Positions 25,973 through 35,481 of a stretch of DNA of 64,000 nt are shown piece by piece (within the stretch, counting starts at the first letter, position 1; every line of letters starts with the position of its first letter). The notes below the pieces were generated by a model that saw only the letters and a list, made by a program, of their open reading frames with translations, had not been told where the DNA came from and made no database searches. The position numbers and the translations under genes were made by a program. The DNA comes from Bradymonadales bacterium (GTDB taxonomy: Bacteria > Myxococcota_A > Bradymonadia > JAFGEP01): the NCBI GenBank assembly GCA_016931535.1, contig JAFGEP010000038.1, positions 1 through 64,000 of the forward strand, written 5' to 3'.

Positions 25973-26997
25973 GGTCGCCATCTGCCGGGTTGGTCCTGCT
26001 GTCGTTGGTCTGCCTGGCCGGATGGACCTCCTTTTTGTCTGCCGGCTGCGGGACGCTGGGCGAGGGCGATGGCGGCGGCTCCAATCTGCCATCCCGAGGG
26101 ATCATCCCCTTTTCCCCCCTGAGCCCTGGCGATCACCCCCAGGTGGACTCCTTGCCGCTGGTGGTGACCCACGAGACCGCCAGGTTGGATGAGCCCTGTG
26201 CCGTCTTGCGGGATGATGGGGTCTGGATGGTCCTGGAGGCCTGTGAGGCCGAACGCTGCTCCATCCTGGGGGTCGTCTCCCAGGACGGGATCGCCTTTGG
26301 CTCGCCCCAGCCGGTGCTCGAACCCGAGCTGGACTGGGAAGAGGGGTGGGTCGGCGCACCGGCGGTGGTCCAGGAGGATCACCTGCTGCTTCTCTGGTAT
26401 GTCGGAGGGGTGGAGCATCCGGCGATCGGCCTGGCGACCTCCGAAGACGGGGTCCAGTTCGCGCGGGAGCCGGAGCCGGTGCTGGCGCCCCCGTCGGGTG
26501 TGTGGGTCGGCTCTCCCTCCGTCGTGCGCCTGGAGGGTGGATATGCCCTGTTCTACACGATGGTGGATGAGCGTGCGAGCGATCAGCCACAAGCAGCCGT
26601 CATCGCCCGGGCGGACTCTCCCGATGGCCGGAGCTGGGTGTTCTCTGAGACCGTCCTTCAGGCTCAGGAGGGTTGCACCGATCCAGAGGGGAACTTGGTG
26701 GAATGCTGGGATGGGGCAGGTGTGGCCTCGCCGGGTGCTCGGCTCACCACCTCGTCGGCGGGTCGGCGACAGTTCGACCTGTGGTACACCTCGGACGGTC
26801 GTGCCGATGCGGACATCGGTTTTGCCGGATCCTACGACGGCCGGGAGTTCTCTCGCTATCGGCTCAATCCGGTGGTGGGGGGGGATGAGCCGCAGCGGGC
26901 GGCTTGCGTGTTGTCCTTCGGGGGGTCCTCGCTGATGTACTATGCCACGCAGAGCGACAGGGTGTGGGGCATTGCGGTGGCGCGAAGCGACCTGTGA
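25969..26997 (+). CDS. lipoprotein with GH43/GH32-like propeller sequence
   Basis: A 342-residue predicted lipoprotein. The signal peptide ends in the lipobox LSAGC (Cys about 25), followed by a Gly-rich linker. The body has repeated blade-like elements: DGVWMVLEACEA, GWVGAPAVVQEDHLLLLWYVGG, IGLATSEDGVQF, WVGSPSVVRLEGGYALFYT and DLWYTSDGRADADIGFA. These resemble five-bladed propellers of arabinanase or sucrase type. Catalytic acids cannot be assigned, so enzymatic activity is open. The four-base overlap with the second FadL-like gene suggests it may be a partner that binds or processes the transported compound at the outer membrane. Confidence 0.65.
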   Translation: MRSPSAGLVLLSLVCLAGWTSFLSAGCGTLGEGDGGGSNLPSRGIIPFSPLSPGDHPQVDSLPLVVTHETARLDEPCAVLRDDGVWMVLEACEAERCSILGVVSQDGIAFGSPQPVLEPELDWEEGWVGAPAVVQEDHLLLLWYVGGVEHPAIGLATSEDGVQFAREPEPVLAPPSGVWVGSPSVVRLEGGYALFYTMVDERASDQPQAAVIARADSPDGRSWVFSETVLQAQEGCTDPEGNLVECWDGAGVASPGARLTTSSAGRRQFDLWYTSDGRADADIGFAGSYDGREFSRYRLNPVVGGDEPQRAACVLSFGGSSLMYYATQSDRVWGIAVARSDL

Positions 26998-27084
26998 AGG
27001 AACCCTTCCGGGCGGGAATCGCCGGCTTGGCCGGGGTTCGGTGTATTTGTTGGGAAAGGTGCCCGGTCAGTTTCTGGCCGCCAC

Positions 27085-27828
27085 TCAGGAAAAGGTCCAG
27101 ACCGCTTTCCCCTCGATGAGATTGACCACCCTGCTGGCGGCCACGGTCACCATGCCGAGGGTGGCCCTCCTGTCTGCCAGCAACAGGACCAACCGGCCGC
27201 GGGAGATCCGGGCCAGCACCCCGGTCCACCGTTCCTCCTCCAAGATCAGGCGGGTCAGCCGAGGACCGGGATAGGTTCGAGAGAACTGGGCAAGTGCGTT
27301 GGTGAGCAGGTCCAACCGCTCGATGGTATGGCTGCCTGGAAGGCTCTGCGCAATGAGGGTGCCGTCTGCCCGCAGGACACACAGGTGTAGGATCTGGGGA
27401 TGGGCCGCGGTGAACTCCTCCACCAGCGGTTGGATGTCCGGCTCTTCCCCCAGCGGTGGAAACTGCACCAGCTCCGCACCCGAGGCGTCATCTGAGGTCT
27501 CTTCTTCCTTGCTGATGGCCTGCAGTAACGCCCGGTCGAACTCCAGCTCGATGGTCCGCCGATCGATTCGGATGTCGGGATAGTAGGCGAAGATCCCTTC
27601 GGCCCAGTCCACCACCAGGCTGAGCGCCTCGATCCCCCTGGTGGTGCCGACCCGGACGTGAGTCAGCTGCCCCTCCTCGTAGTAGAGCAACGCCTCGTCG
27701 GTGGTGCCGGTGATGACCAGCAGGCCGGTCTTTCGCCCGTAGTTGGGGAACTGGATCAGGTCCACCACGCCCAGATCCCTCAAGCTTCCGTGGAAGGCGG
27801 CCCGCTTCTTCTCCCCAGCCTCGACCAT
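27085..27828 (-). CDS. DUF4388 and roadblock/LC7-like regulatory protein
   Basis: A 247-residue cytoplasmic protein. Residues 12-95 match the DUF4388 (PatA N-terminal) pattern: FHGSLRDLGVVDLIQFPNYGRKTG is its start, given here in two parts as FHGSLRDLGVVDLIQ and FPNYGRKTG, followed by LLYYEEGQLTHV. Residues about 130-247 resemble a roadblock/LC7 fold (LHLCVLRADGTLIAQSLPG). Such pairs occur in Myxococcota signalling, gliding and polarity systems with small GTPases. No partner GTPase is adjacent. It is convergent with the propeller lipoprotein and is followed, in its own upstream direction, by 243 bases without a gene. Confidence 0.75.
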   Translation of the reverse strand: MVEAGEKKRAAFHGSLRDLGVVDLIQFPNYGRKTGLLVITGTTDEALLYYEEGQLTHVRVGTTRGIEALSLVVDWAEGIFAYYPDIRIDRRTIELEFDRALLQAISKEEETSDDASGAELVQFPPLGEEPDIQPLVEEFTAAHPQILHLCVLRADGTLIAQSLPGSHTIERLDLLTNALAQFSRTYPGPRLTRLILEEERWTGVLARISRGRLVLLLADRRATLGMVTVAASRVVNLIEGKAVWTFS

Positions 27829-28071
27829 CCGTGTTTCCTACTGTACCTGCTCTTTTGGCTACCTATACCATCTGCACAAGATTCTGACGATGGGCATGAG
27901 CTTGGGCAGCGTTCCTGAGCGGCCGATCGGCGCGTTGGCCACCGATGCCGCGGTAGGCAGTGAAGAAGAGTGCCTCGAGGGCGGCCAGGACCTGGACCCC
28001 TTTTGGTGCGGTAGGGGTCAGGTTCTTCTCGATCCAGGTCGAAGACAGCCAAACCATGCGGTTTCTTGGGC

Positions 28072-29490
28072 TCACCCTGTCGACTCTCGGGCACGTTTCC
28101 CCCGCAGGGCGGCCGCCAAAGCGCTCAGCAGGCATACGGCGACGGCGACCCACAGTGCAGCGCGCAGGGCCAGATAATCGGCGGCCTCCCAGGCCTGGCC
28201 CGTGGTTCCTCCCGCCACCTGGTACAACGTGGTGCCAACCGCCACACCCAACATCTGGCCCAGGCTCCGCGCCACCGCCATCACTCCGCCGGCTACCCCT
28301 TGCTGGGCTCGAGGCGCCGAACCCATCAGGGCGCTCGAGTTGGGCGAGATGAACAGGCCGGTGCCCGCCCCCATGATCGCCAACCAGGAAACGACCACCA
28401 GCGACCCGGTATCGGCCTCGATGGTCGAGAGGCCCGCCAGTCCGAAGGCCAGGATCAACAGCCCCCCGGTTGCCAGTCCCCGGCTGCCGATCCGATCGGA
28501 TAGCCACCCCGACGGAGAGGCCACCAGCGCCATCAGCACCGGCTGGGCCGACAGGATCAGTCCTGCCTCGGAAGGGGTCAGCTCGAGCGCTTCCAACAGG
28601 TAGAACGGGATCAGGATGGTGGGGATGAACAGCGAGACATAGTTCCCCAGCGCGCTGAGGACAGAGCCGGTAAACAGCCGCGAGTGAAAGAGCTTCAGAT
28701 CCAGAAGAGGGGTCTTTAAGCCAATCTCGACGCGGACAAACAGCGCCAAGAGGAGCAGACCTCCTCCGCCACAGGACAGCACGGTCGCCGATCTCCAGCC
28801 CCACCGCTGTCCCTGCGTCAGGGCGATCAGCAACAACGGCAGACCGATGACCAAGGTCAACATGCCGCCCCAGTCGAAGGGCAACCGCTGGGCGTGCCGG
28901 TCGCCGACCAGGCAGGCCAGGCCCAATCCCAGCACCAACAACGCCGTGAACACGTTGAGATGAAAGACCCAACGCCAGCTCGAGATCGCCAGGATCCAGC
29001 CCCCCAGCGGTGGCCCGATCGTCAGGCCCGTATAGGTGGCCGTGGAGACGATCCCCAGCGCTTGCCCCCGCTTTTGGGACGGAAAGGTGGTGGTCAGCAA
29101 AGCGGGACCTGTGGCCATCACCATCGCCCCTCCGACCCCCTGCGCCACCCGCGCGCCCACCAGGATCCATACGGAGCCGGCCAGCCCGCAGACCAGTGAC
29201 GAGAGCCCGAACAAGGCGTACCCGATCAGGTAGACCGGCTTGAGGCCGATCAGATCGCCAACCCGTCCGGCCACCAAAAGAAGAACGGTGACCGCCAGCA
29301 AATAGGAGGTGACCACCCAGCCGGCCAGGTCGATGGTGATCCCCAGATCCAGGCTCAGGCTGGGTAACGCCAGGTTGATGCTGCTCCCCGACATGGCGCT
29401 CATGAGCGTCCCCAACCCGACGACCAGCAGCACCAGCCGCTGATGTCCGGATTTCGTGCCGGTCTGGTTGGATACGCAGGGAGGGGGCAT
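28072..29490 (-). CDS. MFS multidrug exporter, DHA2 (14-TM) family
   Basis: A 472-residue integral membrane protein with about 14 hydrophobic helices. Family marks are the motif A region GRVGDLIGLKPVYLIG after helix 2, motif C-like STATYTGLTIGPPLGGWI in helix 5, and the N-terminal LGTLMSAMSGSSINLALPSL. DHA2 members exchange protons for drugs, dyes or metabolites. No regulator is adjacent, so the substrate is unknown. The frame can be extended upstream only with poor starts; ATG 29490 directly precedes the charged N-terminus and helix 1. Confidence 0.88.
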   Translation of the reverse strand: MPPPCVSNQTGTKSGHQRLVLLVVGLGTLMSAMSGSSINLALPSLSLDLGITIDLAGWVVTSYLLAVTVLLLVAGRVGDLIGLKPVYLIGYALFGLSSLVCGLAGSVWILVGARVAQGVGGAMVMATGPALLTTTFPSQKRGQALGIVSTATYTGLTIGPPLGGWILAISSWRWVFHLNVFTALLVLGLGLACLVGDRHAQRLPFDWGGMLTLVIGLPLLLIALTQGQRWGWRSATVLSCGGGGLLLLALFVRVEIGLKTPLLDLKLFHSRLFTGSVLSALGNYVSLFIPTILIPFYLLEALELTPSEAGLILSAQPVLMALVASPSGWLSDRIGSRGLATGGLLILAFGLAGLSTIEADTGSLVVVSWLAIMGAGTGLFISPNSSALMGSAPRAQQGVAGGVMAVARSLGQMLGVAVGTTLYQVAGGTTGQAWEAADYLALRAALWVAVAVCLLSALAAALRGKRARESTG

Positions 29491-29777
29491 GGATCGTCGC
29501 GGTCCTCGTCAAGATCCTCTCCCGCCTGGGGGAGGCGCAAGGCAGGGGAGTGTATAGCAAGTGGTAGCAGGGGGCCAGTTCGGTTGATGGAGCCTATCCG
29601 GCATGCCACCGACCCCCCCCCAACCGCTCAGGGAATCGTTTGCCCCCAATTTGTGGCCCCGAATGCCGGTATTTGTTGCCAACTGGCGCACGACGTGCGA
29701 GTGTGCGCAAGAAATTCCGAATCGTGGCTTGAGACTGAACGGGAGGGGATACTGTCCCTACGCCTTGGGTAGACGTT
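29491..29777. other. divergent intergenic region, no feature assigned
   Basis: This gap separates the MFS exporter (minus) from the histidine kinase (plus). It contains several short open frames without codon or motif support. No convincing promoter hexamers or stem-loops were found, although it must drive at least one of the two genes. Confidence 0.4.
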
Positions 29778-32465
29778 ATGACGGAATCCACGCCAGGCTC
29801 GGAGACTACCTTGAGTGCCTCGCTGCAAAGTGAGGAGACCTACCGGATCATCGTCGATGCGGCCAATGAGGCCATCGCCCTCCATGATCCCGAAACAGGG
29901 CAGATCCTGCTGGTCAACCAGGCGCTATGCCGGATGTTCGACTACTCCGCCGAGGAGCTTCTGCGGATCACGATCGGGGATATCAGCTCGAACGAGCCGC
30001 CAAGCACCCAGGAGGGTGCGATGGAGATGTTCCGGCGGGTAGCCACCCAGGGTCCCCAGGTTTTCGAGTGGCGCGGGAAAGACCGCAGCGGCCGTTTGTT
30101 CTGGATCGAGGTCAGCCTCAAGAGCGTGGTGTTGCAAGGCCAACGACGCATTCTGGCCATCCTGAGGGACATCGACGAGCGCAAGGAGGGGCAACGGAAA
30201 GCGGCGGAGAGTGAGGCCCTCTACCGCCAGATCGTGGACAGCATCACCGATGGACTCGCCATCCTGGATGAACACGAGACCATCCTGTTCGCCAACAACA
30301 GGGCCTGTGAGATCATCGGCTACTCCAAGGAGGAGCTGATCGGCCGTAACGGCCTGGATTTTCTGGACAAGCCCGCCAGAAAGCTGGCGGAGAGGAAGCT
30401 CATGGAGAACCGGTCGAACCGCCGGGACCCCTACGAGATCAGCTTGACGACCAAAGACGGTCGAACCGTTCACCTCCTCATCAAACCAAGCCCCCGCTTC
30501 GACGCGGAGGGCCACTTCCAGGGCAGTCAGGTCATCATCGCAGATATTACCGAGCGCAAGCGGGTCGAAGAGATCCAGCGCGCCGAGCACCAGAAGCTGC
30601 TCTCGATCTTCGACAGCATCGATGAGATCATCTACGTGGCCGATTGCGACACCTGCCACATCCTGTACGCCAATCGCGCCTTCACCAAGCGATACGGCGA
30701 AGCGGTCGGCAAAATCTGCCACGAAGTGCTGCGGGGACTGGAACAGCCTTGCCCCGATTGCCCCCTGGATACCATCCTGGAAACCAGGTTGGCCGATACC
30801 CAGGTCATGGAATGGCAGGACCGTGTGAACGGCCGATGGTACCGCTCCTTGAGCAAGGTCATCCCCTGGACCGACCAGCAGCTCGTGATGCTCAGCCTGG
30901 CCACCGATCTCACCGATCGGGTGAATGCCGAGCAGGCTCTGCGCGAAAAGGAGGAAAACCTGCGCATCACCCTCGACAGCATCGGCGAAGGGGTGGTGGT
31001 GACCGATAACCAGGGACGGGTCACCCGACTGAACCCGGTCGCCAAAGAGCTGCTAGGGACCAGCCGGGATCAGGCCGTCGGCCGCCCCCTGTCCGAGGTG
31101 CTCCAGCTCATCGATGCCCGGACCCGGCAGGCGCTCCCCGACCCGACCCGACCGGTGTTGCAGCAGGGCACGACCATTCAGTTGGAGGAGCAGACCCTGC
31201 TGGTGTCCGGCCAGGGCAAGGTGCGCCGCATTACCGGCAGCGGGGCTCCGATCCAGTCGGCGGAGGAGACGATTGTCGGCTGTGTGCTGGTCCTTCGCGA
31301 TGTCACCGAGCGGCACTGGATGGAGGAGCAGATCTACGTGACCCGCAAGATGGAATCACTGGGCCGGTTGGCCGGCGGCATCTCCCACGACTTCCAGAAC
31401 CTGCTGGGCGCTGTACGGGGCTACTGCGATCTCATCCTGATCGATCTGAACAGGGCCGATCCGCTACTCAAGGACATCCTGGAGATCCAGAAGGCGGCCG
31501 ATGTGGGTCTGGAGCTCTCCCAGCAGCTGTTGGCTTTCAGCCAGAAGCAGGTGCTTCAACCCAAGCTGGTGGACCTCAACGAGATCATCCGCAGGCTGGA
31601 GCGCATGCTGCGGCGGCTGATCGGGGAGGACATCGAGTTCATTCTCCAGCTCGCCTCCTTTCTGGAAATGGTCGAGGTGGACCCGGGCAAGATGGAGCAG
31701 ATCCTCATGAACCTGGTGCTCAATGCCCGCGAGGCGATGCCGGAAGGAGGGCGGTTGATCCTCGAGACCGCCAACCTGCACGCCGAGGAACAGGCCCAGG
31801 CCGGAACCGATTCCCTGGCGCCCGGCAACTACGTGAAGATGACGGTCACCGATACCGGTATGGGGATGAGTGGCCTGATGAGCCAGCTCATCTTCGAGCC
31901 TTTCTTCTCGACCAAGGAGCAGGGCGAGGGGATCGGCATCGGATTGGCTACTGTCTACGGATTCGTGCGACAGAGCGGAGGGACCATCCAGGTCTCCTCC
32001 GAACCGGGTCGAGGGGCCTCCTTCGCGGTGATCCTGCCGGTAGCCAGGGTTGCGGCCGAGAAGGAGGCGGAGGAAGCCGGTTTCCGCCACTACCGCGGTT
32101 CGGAGACAATCCTCTTGGTGGAGGACGAAGTCTCTTTGCGAGGACTCCTGGAGCGCGCCTTGCGTCGCCTGGGCTACCAGGTGATCGCTGCCGCCGATGG
32201 GCAGGATGCGCTACGGATCGCACAGGAACACCCCGACCGCATCGACCTGCTCTTGACCGACGTCATCCTCCCCCTGGTCAGCGGGCTCGATCTGGCCGAA
32301 GGCGTGCGCCAGCTTCGTCCCGATACCCGTGTGCTGTTCACCTCCGGCTACCAGGATCGCCCCACCGAGCGCATCCATCTCCTCGGACCCCACACCCACT
32401 TCCTGAAGAAGCCGTTCACCATTCGCCTGATGGCTGCCAAGGTCCGGGAGGTCTTGAACGCCTGA
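29778..32465 (+). CDS. PAS-rich hybrid histidine kinase with C-terminal receiver
   Basis: An 895-residue soluble sensor kinase. Four PAS-like modules occupy roughly residues 15-140, 145-270, 275-385 and 390-515. The DHp box GGISHDFQNLLG has the phospho-acceptor His537; Gln replaces the common Asn in HDFNN. The ATPase part shows LNAREAMPEGG (N box), VTDTGMGMS (G1) and GIGIGLATVYGFVRQSGG (G2). A receiver domain follows (ILLVEDEVSLRGLL, phospho-acceptor Asp828 in LLLTDVILP). It has no membrane segment, so it likely senses cytoplasmic or redox cues through PAS. One PAS module contains several Cys (DCDTCHI, CHEVLRGLEQPCPDCP) and could bind a metal or a cluster. It is convergent with the Ser/Thr kinase, with 23 bases between. 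Confidence 0.92.
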   Translation: MTESTPGSETTLSASLQSEETYRIIVDAANEAIALHDPETGQILLVNQALCRMFDYSAEELLRITIGDISSNEPPSTQEGAMEMFRRVATQGPQVFEWRGKDRSGRLFWIEVSLKSVVLQGQRRILAILRDIDERKEGQRKAAESEALYRQIVDSITDGLAILDEHETILFANNRACEIIGYSKEELIGRNGLDFLDKPARKLAERKLMENRSNRRDPYEISLTTKDGRTVHLLIKPSPRFDAEGHFQGSQVIIADITERKRVEEIQRAEHQKLLSIFDSIDEIIYVADCDTCHILYANRAFTKRYGEAVGKICHEVLRGLEQPCPDCPLDTILETRLADTQVMEWQDRVNGRWYRSLSKVIPWTDQQLVMLSLATDLTDRVNAEQALREKEENLRITLDSIGEGVVVTDNQGRVTRLNPVAKELLGTSRDQAVGRPLSEVLQLIDARTRQALPDPTRPVLQQGTTIQLEEQTLLVSGQGKVRRITGSGAPIQSAEETIVGCVLVLRDVTERHWMEEQIYVTRKMESLGRLAGGISHDFQNLLGAVRGYCDLILIDLNRADPLLKDILEIQKAADVGLELSQQLLAFSQKQVLQPKLVDLNEIIRRLERMLRRLIGEDIEFILQLASFLEMVEVDPGKMEQILMNLVLNAREAMPEGGRLILETANLHAEEQAQAGTDSLAPGNYVKMTVTDTGMGMSGLMSQLIFEPFFSTKEQGEGIGIGLATVYGFVRQSGGTIQVSSEPGRGASFAVILPVARVAAEKEAEEAGFRHYRGSETILLVEDEVSLRGLLERALRRLGYQVIAAADGQDALRIAQEHPDRIDLLLTDVILPLVSGLDLAEGVRQLRPDTRVLFTSGYQDRPTERIHLLGPHTHFLKKPFTIRLMAAKVREVLNA

Positions 32466-32488
32466 TCCCGGTCAGGGCGGGTTCGCCA

Positions 32489-35290
32489 TTACGCGTCGGT
32501 GAAGGTGCGGCGCAGATCCAGCGAGGTTTGCAGCCCTCCGGACTGGACATCGTAGACCTCGATGGCATTGCCGATCTTGCCCGCCGCGATCAAGGTGCCG
32601 TCGTTGTCCATGAGGACCCGGGTGACATGCTCGTGGTACAGCGTTTCTCGAAAGGCGAGGCGTCCCGCCGTGGAGTCGTAGACCTCCAGGATCCCGCCTG
32701 TCCTCAGGATGATGAACATGTGGCCGTCGGCGCTGAAGGAAAAGTCCCGGGCCGGCCCGACGGTGTTGGGCAAGGAGAGCAACCGAGAGCCGAACTGCAG
32801 GTCGAAGATCTCCACCGCCCCGTCCTGGTACCCCGCGATCACCCGGCTGGCGATCAGGGTGCTGTCCAGCGCGGTCACCGGCCTGTCCAGTTGCTTTCGC
32901 CATCGGGTCTGGATCTTGCCGTCCCTTGGTGACACGGTAAGGCAGACCAACGCGCCGTCCTCATACCACAAACAGGTGGTACGGGCACTGTCCACCGTGG
33001 CGAGGTGCCACGGCATGCTCCCCTCTATTCGGTAGGTCAGGTGCTGGTTCTTTTGCAGGTGGAACAGGTGCAGCTCCCCGTTCTCTCCGACCACGGCCAG
33101 CCCGTCCCCGTGCTCCGACCAGCGCAGTCGGCGCACCCCCAGGTTGACGGGGTAATCCAGGCGGGACCAGCCATGCCCGGGCAGACGATAAAAGACCGCC
33201 GTCTGCCCATTGTTCTGCAATGACTGGAGGAGGGCCCCCGACTTGGTGATGTCCCAGTGCAGGCCTTCGGTCTGCTCGCTTGGAATCCGCTCGATTCGCG
33301 GCTGTGACACCACAGACACAAACGGCTGCCAGGCCAGTAGATTGCCGAAGGTGTCGGCCATCACGATGCGCAACCGGTCCCGGCTGATGGCCATACCGGT
33401 GATCTTGGGGTGAAGCAGGACCGGCCGGTCGCCACGACGAGCCCAGTACAGCTCCCCCTTGGTGCTCAACATCACGATGCCGGTTTCCTCGACCATCCAG
33501 AACGCGTCCTTCCAATGCTGATCGGAGGAGGTCGTCAAGGAGCGGAACTCGTTGAACGACCGGTCGAACTCGAAGAACTGCCCCTCGTTCTCCACCAGGA
33601 GGACACCGCGGGAGGAGACATCCACCACCGACCCCACCTGGCGGATCTTGATGGGGATGTCCTCGAACCCGTACTCGAGACGGGCCTGACTCCCTCCGGA
33701 CTCCCGGATCCACAAGCTCCGGTGGTACTCCTCGAAGAACAACCGGTGGCCTTCCTGCCCTTCCGGTGCTGCCGCGGTCACGGGAAGATCGGCCGCTTCC
33801 TCCAACTTGCAGACCGCGCGCTCCCCACCCAGCGCGTCCAACTGGATCAGCTCGCTACCGCTGAGCAGGATGGCCCCCTGCTCCAGCCGGCTGGAAGATC
33901 CTGCCCACCGGATCCAGTCGGTGTGGAGCTGGTAGGCACCGACCAGCTTGAGCTCACGAGGCTCGTAGAATACCGCCCAGCCATCCTCGCTGATCACGCA
34001 CACCACCCCTTCGTTGCGGGTGAAGAACAGGGCCACGGGAGGACCTTCGCAGGGCAGGGGCTGGGTGGCCAGCACCGAGCTTTCCAACAGGTCGTGGGAG
34101 ATGAGCGAACCGGTCTCGGTCACACTCACCCCGATATCGCCCGCCGAGCTCAAGGCAACCCGGATGACCTCGTACTCCTGCTGGTCCTCCTGGGTCAAGG
34201 TCGGCTCCGGTTCTGAAGAGGCCTTGATCTTGGTGCCTCTACCACTGATGGTGGTCGCCGGCGCGAAGGGGGTGTCCACCGTGTCGAATGCCCGCTCTTC
34301 GTAATCGCTGGCCGAAACCGCCCGCACCTGCAGGAAGATCCGAGCGCTCAACATCTCCGCCGCCGAGCCGAAGCGTTCCTCGCGCCGCTTGGCCATCGCC
34401 TTCTTGAAGAACAGGTTGATCTCGTGGTCCAGCCGATCGGATCCGGTGGAGCGGGTGAGCTGCCGCACCTCGGCGTTCAGGTGCTGCTGCATGACCTCGA
34501 TGATGGACTGACCGGTGTAGGGCGGCTTTCCTGTCAGCATGTTGAACAGGATGCAGCCCACCGAGTACAGATCGCAGCGCGCGTCCACATCTTCCGCCCG
34601 GAGGAACTGCTCGGGGGCACTGAACAGTGGAGTGCCGACAAAGCCGTGGGTCATCCCCGGCTCGTCCTGCTTCTTGGCCACCCCGAAGTCCAGCAGTCGA
34701 ATGAAGGGCCGTCCCGACCGCAACGTCTGGACCACCAGGTTCTCTGGCTTCAGATCCCGGTGCACGATGCCGTGGTCGTGCACATCCCCGATGGCCTCCA
34801 GCAGCTGCTCGCCGATCTCGAAGGAGAGCCCGACCGGAAGCCATCCCTGGTCGTAGATCATCCGCTCCAAGGTCGGCCCCATGGCCAGATCCATGATGAG
34901 CACGAACAGGTCCTCCTCCTCGTGGATGAAATCCACCAGGGGGACCACGTAGGGGGACCGGATCTGGCCCAGGACGCTGACCTCCCGAAACAGACGCTGG
35001 GCCACCTCATCGAAGTCGAAGTTGCGGGGCAGGGTTCGCCGATCGATGACCTTGACCGCAAACGATCGACCGATCCGGTTGGAGACCGCACGATACACCT
35101 CTCCCGTGCTGCCGAAGCCGATGTACTGGACCAGCCGGTATCGGCCCTCGATCTCCTCTCCCAGCCAACCGTAGCGGTTGGGACGGGTCAACGGCCAGCC
35201 ATCGCGTGGAGCCGGTTCTCCGCAGCTGGAACACCGATCTTGTTGGGGATCGGCCAGGGTCAGGCATTTGGGACAGTAGCGTGCCTCCAT
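32489..35290 (-). CDS. Ser/Thr protein kinase with zinc ribbon and beta-propeller-like sensor
   Basis: A 933-residue eukaryotic-like kinase. An N-terminal zinc ribbon uses Cys6, Cys9, Cys20 and Cys23. The kinase domain spans about residues 50-325: glycine loop IGFGSTGEV, Lys80 in FAVKVID, HRDLKPEN with catalytic Asp179, DFG at 201-203, and the APE segment SAPEQ. After an acidic linker, residues about 400-933 hold repeated beta segments resembling WD40 or PQQ-like propellers (GYQDGAVEIFDLQFG, AAGKIGNAIEVYDVQSG). There is no transmembrane helix, so it is a cytoplasmic kinase with a binding platform. It is divergent from the acyl-CoA operon, and back-to-back promoters lie between them. Confidence 0.9.
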   Translation of the reverse strand: MEARYCPKCLTLADPQQDRCSSCGEPAPRDGWPLTRPNRYGWLGEEIEGRYRLVQYIGFGSTGEVYRAVSNRIGRSFAVKVIDRRTLPRNFDFDEVAQRLFREVSVLGQIRSPYVVPLVDFIHEEEDLFVLIMDLAMGPTLERMIYDQGWLPVGLSFEIGEQLLEAIGDVHDHGIVHRDLKPENLVVQTLRSGRPFIRLLDFGVAKKQDEPGMTHGFVGTPLFSAPEQFLRAEDVDARCDLYSVGCILFNMLTGKPPYTGQSIIEVMQQHLNAEVRQLTRSTGSDRLDHEINLFFKKAMAKRREERFGSAAEMLSARIFLQVRAVSASDYEERAFDTVDTPFAPATTISGRGTKIKASSEPEPTLTQEDQQEYEVIRVALSSAGDIGVSVTETGSLISHDLLESSVLATQPLPCEGPPVALFFTRNEGVVCVISEDGWAVFYEPRELKLVGAYQLHTDWIRWAGSSSRLEQGAILLSGSELIQLDALGGERAVCKLEEAADLPVTAAAPEGQEGHRLFFEEYHRSLWIRESGGSQARLEYGFEDIPIKIRQVGSVVDVSSRGVLLVENEGQFFEFDRSFNEFRSLTTSSDQHWKDAFWMVEETGIVMLSTKGELYWARRGDRPVLLHPKITGMAISRDRLRIVMADTFGNLLAWQPFVSVVSQPRIERIPSEQTEGLHWDITKSGALLQSLQNNGQTAVFYRLPGHGWSRLDYPVNLGVRRLRWSEHGDGLAVVGENGELHLFHLQKNQHLTYRIEGSMPWHLATVDSARTTCLWYEDGALVCLTVSPRDGKIQTRWRKQLDRPVTALDSTLIASRVIAGYQDGAVEIFDLQFGSRLLSLPNTVGPARDFSFSADGHMFIILRTGGILEVYDSTAGRLAFRETLYHEHVTRVLMDNDGTLIAAGKIGNAIEVYDVQSGGLQTSLDLRRTFTDA

Positions 35291-35345
35291 TCCCCCATCT
35301 CGTGACAGACTGGTTCTCCCCTCCCGAACCCGACGCAATAAAAAC

Positions 35346-35374
35346 AATATAATGCTCAGAGGTTCAGTGCACAA
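35346..35374 (-). promoter_or_regulatory. promoter for the Ser/Thr kinase gene
   Basis: On the minus strand TTGTGC (35369-35374) and TATATT (35346-35351) are spaced by exactly 17 bases, about 55 bases upstream of the kinase start. Confidence 0.5.
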
Positions 35375-35378
35375 CCGA

Positions 35379-35407
35379 TTGACAGAAGTTGGGCAGCACT
35401 CTACGGT
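35379..35407 (+). promoter_or_regulatory. promoter for the acyl-CoA operon
   Basis: A perfect TTGACA (35379-35384) is followed after 17 bases by TACGGT (35402-35407). Transcription would start near 35414, about 68 bases before the first ATG. Its -35 lies only five bases from the divergent kinase -35, so the two promoters may compete or share a regulator. Confidence 0.42.
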
Positions 35408-35481
35408 GGCTCTCCAGACGGGGAACAGACGGGCCTGCACCGCACCATCGGGCCACACCACCGAGGCAGAGGCCATCGGAC

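Noticed and set aside
27829..28071. A short minus-strand gene between the MFS exporter and the DUF4388 gene
   Set aside because: Several overlapping frames exist but none has a start signal, domain or consistent codon use; treated as intergenic.
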